Origin: Varroa destructor
Taxonomy: Eukaryota > Arthropoda > Arachnida > Mesostigmata > Varroidae
Direction: 5' to 3'
Assembly: GCF_002443255.2 (NCBI RefSeq)
Contig: NW_019211455.1
Span: forward strand, 40,980,837-41,044,836
Length of the DNA: 64,000 bases
Below, piece after piece: positions 38,929-48,590 of the stretch. The stretch's first letter is position 1. The number at the start of each line of letters is the position of its first letter. The notes under the pieces were generated by a model. The model saw nothing but the letters and a program-made list of their open reading frames with translations. It was not told where the DNA came from and made no database searches. The translations under genes and the position numbers were made by a program.

Positions 38929-38949
38929 GTTTCAAACCTAGACTATCTC
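38929..38949 (-). repeat. tRNA-like SINE B-box, copy 2
   Basis: GTTTCAAACCTAGACTATCT on the plus strand matches 20410-20430 at 20 of 21 positions; similarity ends there. Confidence 0.4.
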
Positions 38950-39233
38950 ACACGACCTTAATTAGCAGGCAAAGACGGGAACATTAGCTGATATTAGCTT
39001 AGGAGTCCCTAAGTTAAATCATAGTTCCTAAAACCTATCAGTATTGATTGGGTCTACGCTACTCACCTAAAAGCTATACCTCAGTCCCGGTAATGGGTGT
39101 AGTTTTCGCGAGACTGATCTCACAAGCCAATTTAGCGTGAGTCGCGTATACGATCCTACATATCTCCTTCCAGCGTCATATATTTAAATCAAAGCGGCTC
39201 AACAGGGAATATCGAATAAATCCAACAAAATTT

Positions 39234-39251
39234 TATATATATATATATATA
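39234..39251. repeat. short (AT)n run
   Basis: About nine dinucleotide units between TTTT and ACATAAAAAAAAA. Confidence 0.9.
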
Positions 39252-40293
39252 CATAAAAAAAAAATGCCTCCACGGTGTGAAGTTGAGGTCGGCTGCAAGC
39301 TTTCACGTGGGTCGTGAAGAAAGGCAGGAAACAGGAAAAAAGTCCATTGGTGGACGAGGTAAAGATCTCACAAAAAACGATAACAAATTCAATAAACAAA
39401 CGTCTGGTAGAAGTTGAGACCGCGCACCTTACCGCTCCTGAAATAGTTACACCAAAAAGACTTCAGAATACTCAAGTTATGGGGCGAGAGCCAGCCAATC
39501 ATGGTAAAAGGAGTTTGAATAATTAAAGTTTAGTGGACAAGATCTGACCCGATTACCATAGGAACTTCTTATTATACCTTAAAATAGTGAGATTTACTCT
39601 CACAGTATATTTAACCCAATCAAAGTTAGGACAGCACCATAAAGCCACATTTTTTTTCGTTGAATTTGTTCAATACTCTCCATTTAGGTTAGTTCAAGGC
39701 TAGATAGAGGATCTGGTACATGACACACGAGTTGACATCTATTATAACTTCAACACATGTTCATCTCAATCCGCGAAAACATTCGACTGCGACAACCGAT
39801 AAGAAGAATGTGCCAAAGTCTCCAGTCTGATCCAAGCATATTTATTAACAGCTTATTTAATACCTCCGTGTTATCAGCTACTACTGCATTACACGCACGT
39901 ACTCACTGAGCAATATATGTAGAATATATTTATCGCTTCACTCCAGCTATTTACAGTTTATCTAATGTGTTTTTTTACGTGTGTTCATAGTGCGTCTTGT
40001 GCTTCTGCAATCATTTGCTGTATCTCAAGAGGAACGAAGTTGCTTTTCGAAGGAAACGTCATCGCTACTTATGCTATAGCATGCATAAGAAAGGGTCCTT
40101 TTTTCGCGGTAAACATCAGCGTCAATCCATCGCGGGCCAAATGACGCCAGTGGAGACCAACCAATAAGATTATATGGAACACATAGCGGCTTATGAAGTA
40201 ACACCGACGAGGTATGTATGTGTAACGGCGTGGACTGTCAAAAAAGTCCCGCGCAAAAGGAAACGGATGTTGCACAGGCCAGATACGAGATTG

Positions 40294-40366
40294 TCATGAA
40301 GTTGATTTTGATCTCTTATCGAGTATTGACGCTAGCATTTCTAACTCAGCAACGAGCGTCTCGAAC
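40294..40366 (-). CDS. AMPD copy A exon 10 (terminal)
   Basis: One base completes Arg, then [20 protein letters not shown] and TGA. The FETL start matches the RYETL/RFETL end block of the family. No clear AATAAA was seen directly downstream. Confidence 0.88.
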
Positions 40367-43300
40367 CTGAAACAAAACGAGGCCTGTTACGGTACAAGTT
40401 TCGTCCGTTCCATACAACATACCCAATGACTCCTATTGCGCATTCGTGCTGTCAATGTTAACGGTAGAGTTTAGGTCATCTACCCTATTTTTTTCCAGCC
40501 TAAAGCTTAGCGGTCGTAAGTAAATCTATGGCATGATAATACCTGTTCGATAATTTGTTCTAAAGATACGTACTCGTTCCAGTATAGTATAGTATAGTAT
40601 AGTATAGTATAGTATAGTATAGTATAGTATAGTATACCTTGCTATTAAGATCGATGTCACCTTCAAACGCAAAATTCTTTCCTCCTGCAATGTTTCAGCC
40701 GGCTAACATGAGCATAACAAAACAGACGTGTCTACCAATACGATGACCTAATGCTATACATGGTTTTTGCTTGCGGTTTCAACTGATCATTAATTTTCAA
40801 ACGATGTCTAATTATCCTTGTCTTACCGGTAGGCAACTCGAATATCTGGTACATTGGTCTTTCGAACATCGTTGCCTTCGACACCTTCCTTCTCATAGCC
40901 AGAACCAAGCCAATTCTTCTTCACCGAAACCGGAAAACCGCTCATCAGCACGCTGTTTCGCGCCAGCTCGCACATGTCCACACCGTTTAATTTCCAAACC
41001 TGTTTAATTTCAATTTGCTCACTACAGTATTCGGCAACAGTTTCGTTTTAGCTAATCTCCTCCTCAACTTCATTGAAGTTGAGGAGGAGATTAGGAGAAG
41101 ACGGTCAAACTAGCCCAGGACTTGACTGCTCTGTAGGTTCGTTCGCTTCGTGCGTTTACCAACGTGCCGCTAACTTCTACATGGATTAACTTATTCTATA
41201 AACCCGTTTTCAATTGGCGGAAGTATAGTTGCTTGATCGTACCAAATCGTCTATAGTGCGTAGCTAACTGCCATAATATGTAAGTTTTAGTTGAACTGGC
41301 TCCATCGTACATACTTGTGCAGCAATAGAGTATTCCTCCATGAGTGGTTCCCGGGTGAAGTGGAACTGAAGTGGATCATCCGTCGATAGCGAAACACATA
41401 ATCCACGACTCAAGTATTCGATAAGGGGATTTCGATGATAATTTAAAAAGAGTGAATTGTTCGATAACGGAGACATGGCGATACCTATCTGCGCCAAATA
41501 GAATAGATACTGTAGCACAGGCACCTGTAATATGCAGGACGACAAACATTTCGTCATTATGGGCTGGCTGGCTGGCTGGCTGGCTGCGCTCCCTACTAAG
41601 TGGTACAGCCACCATTGCTATGCACCAGATCATTCAGCAAAACCAAGAGATTATTTACTGTCTAATATAATCACAGCTATGTATAGTTCACTGTAAGCGC
41701 TCCTCGTAAGAAGATGTTTCACCTTTCGAAGAAGTAAGCCATGGTTAATGCTTTCTGTGAGCAGGAAGCCTGCAACGAGGTGTTGTATAGGCCCAGCTTC
41801 GCCACAGTGAGGGCGCAATGTGAAAATGTTTAGCCCGCGAGATTTTCGAAACTGGTTCAGAACGGTCAGATTCGCGTACAAATAGTACATGTAGTAAACA
41901 TAGGGCGGATTGTCATCGCCGGTCCACAACGACGGCACCGGTACCTGTGGCGCTCATTCAAACATTGTATTATAAATAGGTACATCATTTGCGTGAAATA
42001 TATATANNNNNNNNNNNNNNNNNNNNNNNNNNNNNNNNNNNNNNNNNNNNNNNNNNNNNNNNNNNNNNNNNNNNNNNNNNNNNNNNNNNNNNNNNNNNNN
42101 NNNNNNATAAAGGCAGAAATACACTATCGACGCGATTAACACGTTTTTTTTAGGTGCGCAGGCGTTTAAACACTCGTCCAAACAAAGTGTAGATACTGCA
42201 AAAAAAAGCATGTGATAGTAATAGCTATAGTCACTTGTCGACACTTACATCTTTATCGATCATGGGATCCTCATGCTTCGATTCGTCGTCGACAGAATCA
42301 AAACCGGTCACGTAATGAAGGAACTGGTACAAATCTGGGTGAGTGTTAGGATCGTTCGTTACTTCAAACAATGGCAAAAAGAAGTTTCCGAGAAGCTGCT
42401 CGAAATTATCGATGTTTTTATTTGCCTTAAATATATCGTAGAGACGAGGTATCTGTACGAGACGTAAGTTAGACAGACTATGTTATTACTTTTTCAGAAC
42501 GGAACTGGTTCATCATTACACTTCGTGATAATGCAACTTCGCACCCTTTAAGCTGTAACTGTCTATAACTGACACTCTTCACGGTACACAACGTTTCCTA
42601 TTTCAGCTTCCTACAAAAATCCTTTGGTATCTGCCGAGTTTATCGTCGTTTGTCGTTATAAATATTTGCTTTTTGCGAAACGAGTTCTGCAGAACCGAGT
42701 TTTCTGGGGTAGCAGACGGCGGCATGACAAATTTACTACCTCACTAGTACGGACAGATTTAACTGAGTCAACAGCTCGAGAGTGATTTTTAACTTTTATA
42801 TTTATTATATTGCATGTTCCCGGTACTCGGATACATCATCTCTGTACGGAGCCTACCGTCTATACATACATGAGTATACAAGCAAATCCCAAAAAGAAGA
42901 GTTCTACTACATGCCGCTAACAAACAAAATTTGACTAACAAACATTCCATTCATCTAGAAACATGTGAGAGCTTATTCCAGGAAAAAAAATCAATGCTCC
43001 GTAGCCTATCGTTGGTTTCTTCAGGCTTGGTTGGTTTCTTCAAAGGCCACAGCATCAGGCGGACATTCGTCGAATATTGGTGTTATAATATCGAATATTG
43101 AAGCACAAACACAGACGTTTCGAGAACGGAAACAAGTGCTACAAACCAGCTAAGAGATGACCCGAAAGACAATAATGCATTACCGCCATCAAAAGTAGAT
43201 CGTGAGGGACCTGAGGACAACGCGAGATTTCAATTCCTATTAATATCCCGACCTCATACTGAGGTGATTAGACTTTTCAGGCCCAGAAAAAGGCAGTTGG

Positions 43301-46238
43301 TGGACACACATATGCCACTACGGATTTACCTCGGAGGCCATAGTTGTGCATAATAGACGCCCAACCGACAGCGATCACATGGACTGCTCATAACGAATGT
43401 TCGCGACCTTTTCCTCCTTCGTTATGCACTTGTTTTTAATAATCTAAAGCAGATCTACCCACAATAGTTTTTATCTTTTTACCTACCTAGCGACTGATTG
43501 ACGACTTCAGATAGTATACACCTTCAGATATATATATGACCTTGCTTTGACATTGTTCTTGATGAACAGAAAAAGCGAGAACGCTAAAGGGAGACTGATT
43601 TCACTTATCATTCCTTTGATGTTAGGTTTATATAGTTTTTTTTGTTTTTATGTTCACGCTGCTTAAAATGTCACCCACTTGTATAAGCCATCGCACATGA
43701 TCGGAGTACACTTGGTGCTGAATGGCCCATCTGGCCAAATTGTCCCATTCCTTGTTCGAGCGCCCGTACACAGATAGTCGTAGTTCTGCGTTCTGATATT
43801 TGCTATCCTCGAGCTCAACCATCACCTAGATGAAGGACGGCACTCAATTAGTGATGATTCAAATTTCTTTATCACTACAAGAAACGAATACAGCACCGAT
43901 GGAAGATATAACACGGCAAGTAATCTTGTACGTACCAAGCACAACAGACAACGCCATACATGTCTCGACAAGACGATATCGATTTTCGCGAAGTTCTTAT
44001 TGCTTTTGTGTTCCATAATATTGTTTGTATTGATCAGAAATCTACGCCCATATACCCATATACTCATCTATTTTGCCTTTCCCCTACGCCTGAACAGTCG
44101 TTAAATTAAAAGTACACCAAATTGGTTAAGTGTATATCCGTTCTTAGCCGAGAATTACATTATACATAATGTAATTCTCGGCTAGAATAGAACGGAAGTA
44201 CTTTAGAAACCTGTTACTACTTCATAGTTATATCTATAAAGCTCGAAGCGAACATAATATTACACAGAACAGCTTGTGCCTTCACCTCTTTGATAATTTC
44301 GGCGAAGTACTTTCCGCCCATATAGTTATCCGTCTTGAGGAATATTTCTCGAAGACGCGACTCTCCAATGGGATTGTATCTATCGTTGAACTTATCAAAA
44401 CGATGAAACGTATTTTTATCAGCGTGCATGTCCAAAGTATCAACACTGAGATCATAAGCAGTTAAGTTCAACCTGTCGAACACTTGTTGCAATGTTAGTT
44501 CTCCCTTATCTGGATCCTGTTAAAAATTCAAAGGAATTTGTTATTATATACAGATTGGTTCTGCTACAAGCTTCAGAATAATCGAATCACATGCTTAGAT
44601 ATGTATTAAACTGAAAATAAGTTATCTTCACCTCTATAAAGCCTATCGCATACTGGTCACACATTTCCTTTAAATTGGTTCTAAGCCCATTTTTTTACCT
44701 AAATTACGTTACCTTTAGTATTCCTCCACTACTACTTCATGTCGAAGAATCGATAAGCGAACTAACCCTGCGATCCAACACGAACCTTGAATACGATCTT
44801 GTTGCCATCGGTCCTGAGTTTATTTTTGATGAATCGGAGCAAACGCTTCTGATTCATACATGACGCAGCATGAATGTGAGTGTCGACCTTGTGCGTGTTG
44901 TAGAAGTCCCGATGGGATACACACTTCTGCGCCTGGAGCTCTTTTCGTTCATTTAGCGGAAGATGGATAGCAAACTTGTTGGTCAAATACTGCAGTCGCC
45001 GGTAGCAGAACGACTTCAACGGCCCATCCGAGATCATGGAGCACATAGTGTTTAGGTCTTGCACATACTCCGAGAGGCTTGTGTACTCGAATTTGCTCGC
45101 CGATTCAGTAGGAGATGTGAGGACCCCAACGATACCGTTTCGCATGCGTATCGTGCAGTTCACAGACCCCATAGTCATTGGAAATGAAAACGGGTCAGTT
45201 GGTTTCTGCTGTATTGTGTGAACGTATTCCCGTTCGAACTTGAGCGCAGGCGTTTCATACGAGCCAAGACTCACCGTGCCTGTGATAATGCTTTCTGTCA
45301 CCTATAATGCTAATTACAATATAACGTCAACGAGGGTCTGCATGGACATATGGCTTTATCTTCGATGAGCTGAAATTCAATTTCTACTTTCTAGAGAAAA
45401 AAATCATTGAGGCAGTCGTTGTTGATCATTAACGAAATATGGTGCCTATGGTGACAATCTTAGACGATCAATTACAAGCAAACGAAAAACGACGGACAAC
45501 CTTGGGAAACGAGTGATAAACAGCTTTACAATATTTCATCCGAATTTTAAGCGCGTTGATGAGCGCAGTAGAGGCCGAGAAAAACTCCTCGAATGGCACT
45601 CCCGAAATATCGTGGCCTGCAAGTAATCGTAAGATAAAGGACCTCATAAGTAACATATACCATTCTGATTGAACTAGCTGGTTGTGATGAGGTACTGATT
45701 ACCAGTCGCTAACCGTTCACATGCGGAGCGTAAGACACGTAAGGCGTACCAAATACTGGTTTTCGAGTAGACTAACACTTGTAAATAGTTTTTACATCGT
45801 TTCTAGAAAGCGAAGAGTTAGTGGTACTGCTCGACCTATTAGAGACTGTGCGCAGATCTTCCTCGTCAACTCCTTCCTAATTTATAGCTAATCCAACTGC
45901 AGTGCGAGATAAAGCACATTTCGATATATAATGTTAGTTAAATAAATTTTAGCTACGTAGAGTCCTTTGAGAAAAGTGTTTTTAGGGCATAGGCTTTACG
46001 AGAGAGGATACATCAATTTCATATTGTTAACAAATGGGAATTGTTCACTAACTTGATTGAACATGCCTGTAATTTTCACTCTCTGGAAGTCCAGCGCTAT
46101 AGTATTAGGTGACAGGAGACTAACGTCCAACTGGGCTGCCTCTGTAGAAGCCGATTGTTTCCTGGGGCGTTCATATACACTGAGTCGGCAACTGAGATTG
46201 GGTGCTTCTTCCACGTCATCGGACTCGTCTAAATATTC
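40294..46238 (-). CDS. AMPD2-like: AMP deaminase, tandem copy A (10 exons, N-terminus unresolved)
   Basis: AMP deaminase converts AMP to IMP plus ammonia in the cytosolic purine nucleotide cycle. Coding exons on the minus strand: 46238-46067, 45616-45501, 45301-44786, 44516-44286, 43825-43679, 42452-42249, 41944-41723, 41524-41315, 40999-40827, 40366-40294 (stop TGA). All joins keep frame and give 687 codons. Visible motifs: [39 protein letters not shown] (first metal HxH), [45 protein letters not shown] (metal His), [22 protein letters not shown] (catalytic Asp pair), [20 protein letters not shown]. The family match is to AMPD2-type enzymes. Oddities: intron 1 has a GC donor, NQKHLL reads [14 protein letters not shown] reads VSHRDFYN, and intron 6 carries the scaffold gap. 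The true start lies upstream, possibly at 47149. The paralog is copy B, 4.06 kb upstream. Confidence 0.93.
40581..40635. repeat. (AGTAT)11 microsatellite
   Basis: Eleven uninterrupted pentanucleotide units in intron 9 of AMPD copy A; absent from the matching intron of copy B. Confidence 0.97.
40827..40999 (-). CDS. AMPD copy A exon 9
   Basis: [20 protein letters not shown] through [20 protein letters not shown], ending with a split Arg codon (CG, donor GTAAGA). Acceptor TTAAACAG. Confidence 0.93.
41052..41094. repeat. perfect 43-bp palindrome (21-bp arms, 1-nt centre)
   Basis: Arms CTAATCTCCTCCTCAACTTC(A) and the exact reverse complement, separated by one T. It lies in intron 8 of AMPD copy A, with its near end 52 bp from the exon 9 acceptor, and would form a stable hairpin in pre-mRNA. 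No related sequence was seen in copy B. Confidence 0.95.
41315..41524 (-). CDS. AMPD copy A exon 8 (catalytic Asp)
   Basis: 70 codons: [39 protein letters not shown]. Only 3 of 70 residues differ from copy B, showing purifying selection on the active site. Confidence 0.95.
41562..41585. repeat. (GGCT)6 microsatellite
   Basis: Six perfect GGCT units in intron 7 of AMPD copy A, about 38 bp upstream of the exon 8 acceptor in the direction of transcription. Confidence 0.97.
41723..41944 (-). CDS. AMPD copy A exon 7 (metal His)
   Basis: 74 codons with the [15 protein letters not shown] segment and [19 protein letters not shown], which carries a metal-binding His, ending GLLLRK. About 19 of 74 residues differ from copy B, mostly before the LRPHCGEAG block. 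Confidence 0.95.
42007..42106. other. 100-N assembly gap
   Basis: Exactly 100 N, the usual scaffold placeholder, so the true length is unknown. It lies in intron 6 of AMPD copy A and is entered from an ATATATA run. Translation across it is meaningless. Confidence 0.99.
42249..42452 (-). CDS. AMPD copy A exon 6
   Basis: 68 codons: [20 protein letters not shown] through [19 protein letters not shown]. Strong donor GTAAGT. The intron that follows contains the 100-N gap. Confidence 0.93.
43679..43825 (-). CDS. AMPD copy A exon 5
   Basis: 49 codons: [20 protein letters not shown], then GRS and ending VRWLIQ. Donor GTGGGT, acceptor CATCTAG. Confidence 0.93.
44145..44184. repeat. perfect 40-bp hairpin (19-bp arms, 2-nt loop)
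   Basis: Arms TAGCCGAGAATTACATTAT and reverse complement around AC, in intron 4 of AMPD copy A. A further 5-bp GTTCT/AGAAC pair flanks it with a bulge. Confidence 0.95.
44286..44516 (-). CDS. AMPD copy A exon 4
   Basis: 77 codons with [37 protein letters not shown] and [15 protein letters not shown]. About 14 of 77 residues differ from copy B. Confidence 0.94.
44786..45301 (-). CDS. AMPD copy A exon 3 (first metal-binding motif)
   Basis: 172 codons. Holds [15 protein letters not shown], the [12 protein letters not shown] block and [19 protein letters not shown], whose HIH pair is expected to bind zinc. Next to it NQKRLLRF replaces the usual NQKHLLRF, and HRDFYN is preceded by VS instead of VP. 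Confidence 0.92.
45501..45616 (-). CDS. AMPD copy A exon 2
   Basis: Encodes [20 protein letters not shown] and continues to the helical [14 protein letters not shown] segment, conserved in AMPD2 proteins just after the ITG motif. Acceptor TTGCAG, donor GTTGTC. Confidence 0.88.
46067..46238 (-). CDS. AMPD copy A exon 1 (first recognised)
   Basis: The exon opens with [13 protein letters not shown] after acceptor ...CCTTAG and ends ...DFQRVKITG with one overhanging base. The centre is divergent and acidic/Ser-rich, as in AMPD N-terminal regions; only the end matches the family. The donor is GCATGT, not GT: reading to the next GT four bases on would break the frame with exon 2. Confidence 0.85.
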
Positions 46239-47065
46239 CTAAGGAATTCAGGTCAGAATGTTAAAGACGTCATACTAATTGCAAACGCAAGGGTCTGGTC
46301 GTACTTAGGAATAAATGAATGAAGACGTAGGTAAATCATGAAGTGGCAGTGGGCAAAGCTGTCATACGGGTAAACCCTGGTTTATCTGGACGATAGATAC
46401 AGAACCGTAGAGGCAAAAATGCTCTATTATATACATTAAGGATCGTATATCTAACGTCGACCTGTCAGTGAAACAACCTTAGTAACCAAATACTCACTAA
46501 GAAAGCCGATTTTCTTGAGCTAAGCGTGCTCAGTTGATTTTTCTTTTCCAACCGTCAAACGTCTACGACAATACCGGGAGCAAATGCGTTCTATCTGCCT
46601 CGTTTATATTTAGCCTTTGCAGTTCAATCACAAATATATTATCCATATGTAAAATGTTTATTTTTGCTACATGATTGCGCTAGAATAAGTCCTTTCTACG
46701 CATAGGTCTGCTTTAACATAACAAGACTTGGACTAAAATAGGTCAGCTAAAAAGCCTCATCAAGCGAAGTTTTTTTAATAACGACCGTGACACTGACGCT
46801 GGCTCGCAATACTCCATACGATCCTCCAATCTGCAGGAAAGTATGTACTTCCCTATATATTAGAGTACACAGTACACAACGCCAAGTTTATGACATACTG
46901 TCTCAGAAACTATAAAAAAAATTACGAAAATCCTGGAGTGCCTTCTCGAATAGATATCGATTAATTGACTGACCTACAGGCGCTTCTAACCATTCCTCGG
47001 CGTTCTCCGTGTATACTGATTAATGTTAGCAACGATAGATTGTCTATACTGGTGCACACTCTAAC

Positions 47066-47149
47066 CTTCATCGTAGGTGTAAATCCATGATCTATTTTCA
47101 TTGAGAATTGATGGGATTCTCTTTGGTCGGATCGACGGTTTTTTTCCAT
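47066..47149 (-). CDS. candidate start exon of AMPD copy A
   Basis: An ATG in good context (AAAATGG) opens 28 codons, MEKNRRSDQRESHQFSMKID and HGFTPTMK, then donor GTTAGA. It ends in phase 0, as exon 1 of copy A (46238) requires. No family similarity supports it; it is offered only because position, start context and phase fit. Confidence 0.3.
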
Positions 47150-48533
47150 TTTCGATGCCCTATGATCAACCTGTCAACATAACACTACGGAAAGCAAGAA
47201 ACACTTCGTTAATACTTACAATTTACATACGATTTCTTGACAGCGAGAATAGAAATTGGCTGGGCCTTATCCCGCCTAATAATACTCATTGAAATTATGA
47301 AGTTTTGATTTTTCAAGCTTGATACAGATTGTCGTACCATCCGTTCGCATGACAGCCAAACAGCTTGGTGTTCCCAACTCTAACAATAGTGCTGCATTTC
47401 ATCTTACTGGGTACAAGTGAATGAAAACCATATACTTATCGGAAGCTATGCGTCTACGAGGTCTGTCCGCGTATTACGGCTTCCGCATTAGTTGTGTCCA
47501 GAGAAATTCTCGAACCCTAGGATATGACGTACGTCACACCGAAGTTTGACACACCAAAGAACATCTTCATTCTCGTCGGTAAAGGACCCAGTTTTTCATA
47601 ATGTACCCCAAGCGATTACGTCGTCTTGAATCAATTACTATGTACACCAAACAATGGCTAGGTGAAGGTAAGGGTAAGGCCTTGCCCTGACGTCTGTCAC
47701 ATTTAGGAATACTGTGCGACGCAAGCAAGTTTATTGTTTTAATTTTTTAAGGTTTGATGTAACAAAATATTAGAAAGAATCCAAGTAAGAGGAACTGACG
47801 CCCTGAAAATTGGCACCATTGTTACAATCAAAATCAGACAAAAAAGCTTGACATATCAATTTCAGTGAGGGCCCTTTTACTACGTTAAACGTAGTTGCCG
47901 TCTAACAGGAGCCTACGCTGTAAGTACCGCCGACAGGCTACCACTTCTGGCGCATCAGATTCAGAGCAAAGATCTAAAGTCCTTGGCAGAGTGTTGCATT
48001 TACGCTATTGCGTACATTTAAGCATGCTTACCTGAAGAAATAGTTCGAGTTCTTCGTAAGGTACTGCTTTAGTTAAACATTGCTTGAGATGAACAGGGGC
48101 CCCTGTCGGCATGAAACAAACTGTGCTTACATCCTATTTTGGACTCAGATCGTCAAGCTTGGTAAACAAGCACGTCAACCCTGGACCTGAATAAGATGAA
48201 TGAACGTTGCGAGTTTTACGTCGAGTACTTACTTTAAAGATCGGTTTATACAGCTGACGGATCTAGATCAACTTACTTTTATTCGTTCTATTAGTTAACT
48301 CCCAGTTTCGTGGTCTACCTCGGCTAAGCGAATATGATCAACTTAATATCTATATCGCATCACTGAAGATAAACTGAATTCATACGTTCTCAGATCGTAA
48401 ATATGCTATTTAATATATTACCGTTGCAATACACTCTGATTCCAGTAATCTGGTATCATATTAGGCATCCACAAGTAGTTGGTTCAAGCCCCGTCACAAC
48501 ATACAAAAAAAAATAGTACGTAATTTAACTTAC

Positions 48534-48590
48534 CGTCAGTAGTAATAGCTTCACAGTGCACTTCATCGTCTGCTTTGATGCTACCGCCAT
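48534..48590 (-). CDS. candidate signal-peptide start exon
   Basis: An ATG opens 19 codons, MAVASKQTMKCTVKLLLLT, ending at a consensus donor ACG|GTAAGT in phase 0. The MKCTVKLLLLT part looks like the start of a secretory signal peptide. The same DNA is also open in another frame (FYDLVEISCPCTSLLIQ ...), so reading frame and even exon status are uncertain. No following exon was identified. The B-box-like GGTTCAAGCCC at 48481 lies in the intron side. Confidence 0.28.

Noticed and set aside
40771..41007. plus-strand ORFs over 40.77-41.0, 42.27-42.47, 44.27-44.47, 45.04-45.22 and 50.76-50.96 kb
   Set aside because: Exact antisense shadows of AMPD exons 9, 6, 4, 3 (copy A) and 9 (copy B); coding on the minus strand is unambiguous.
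41954..42244. 96-codon ORF reading across the N block
   Set aside because: An artefact of translating N; both ends are intron sequence of AMPD copy A.
44762..45301. AMPD being an adenosine deaminase growth factor (ADGF/CECR1)
   Set aside because: [16 protein letters not shown] and [15 protein letters not shown] are AMPD-type; ADGFs have different spacing and a signal peptide directly before the domain.
45501..45616. copy A as a pseudogene
   Set aside because: All ten exons are open, in phase, and keep active-site motifs; the GC donor is a usable class, so decay is not shown.
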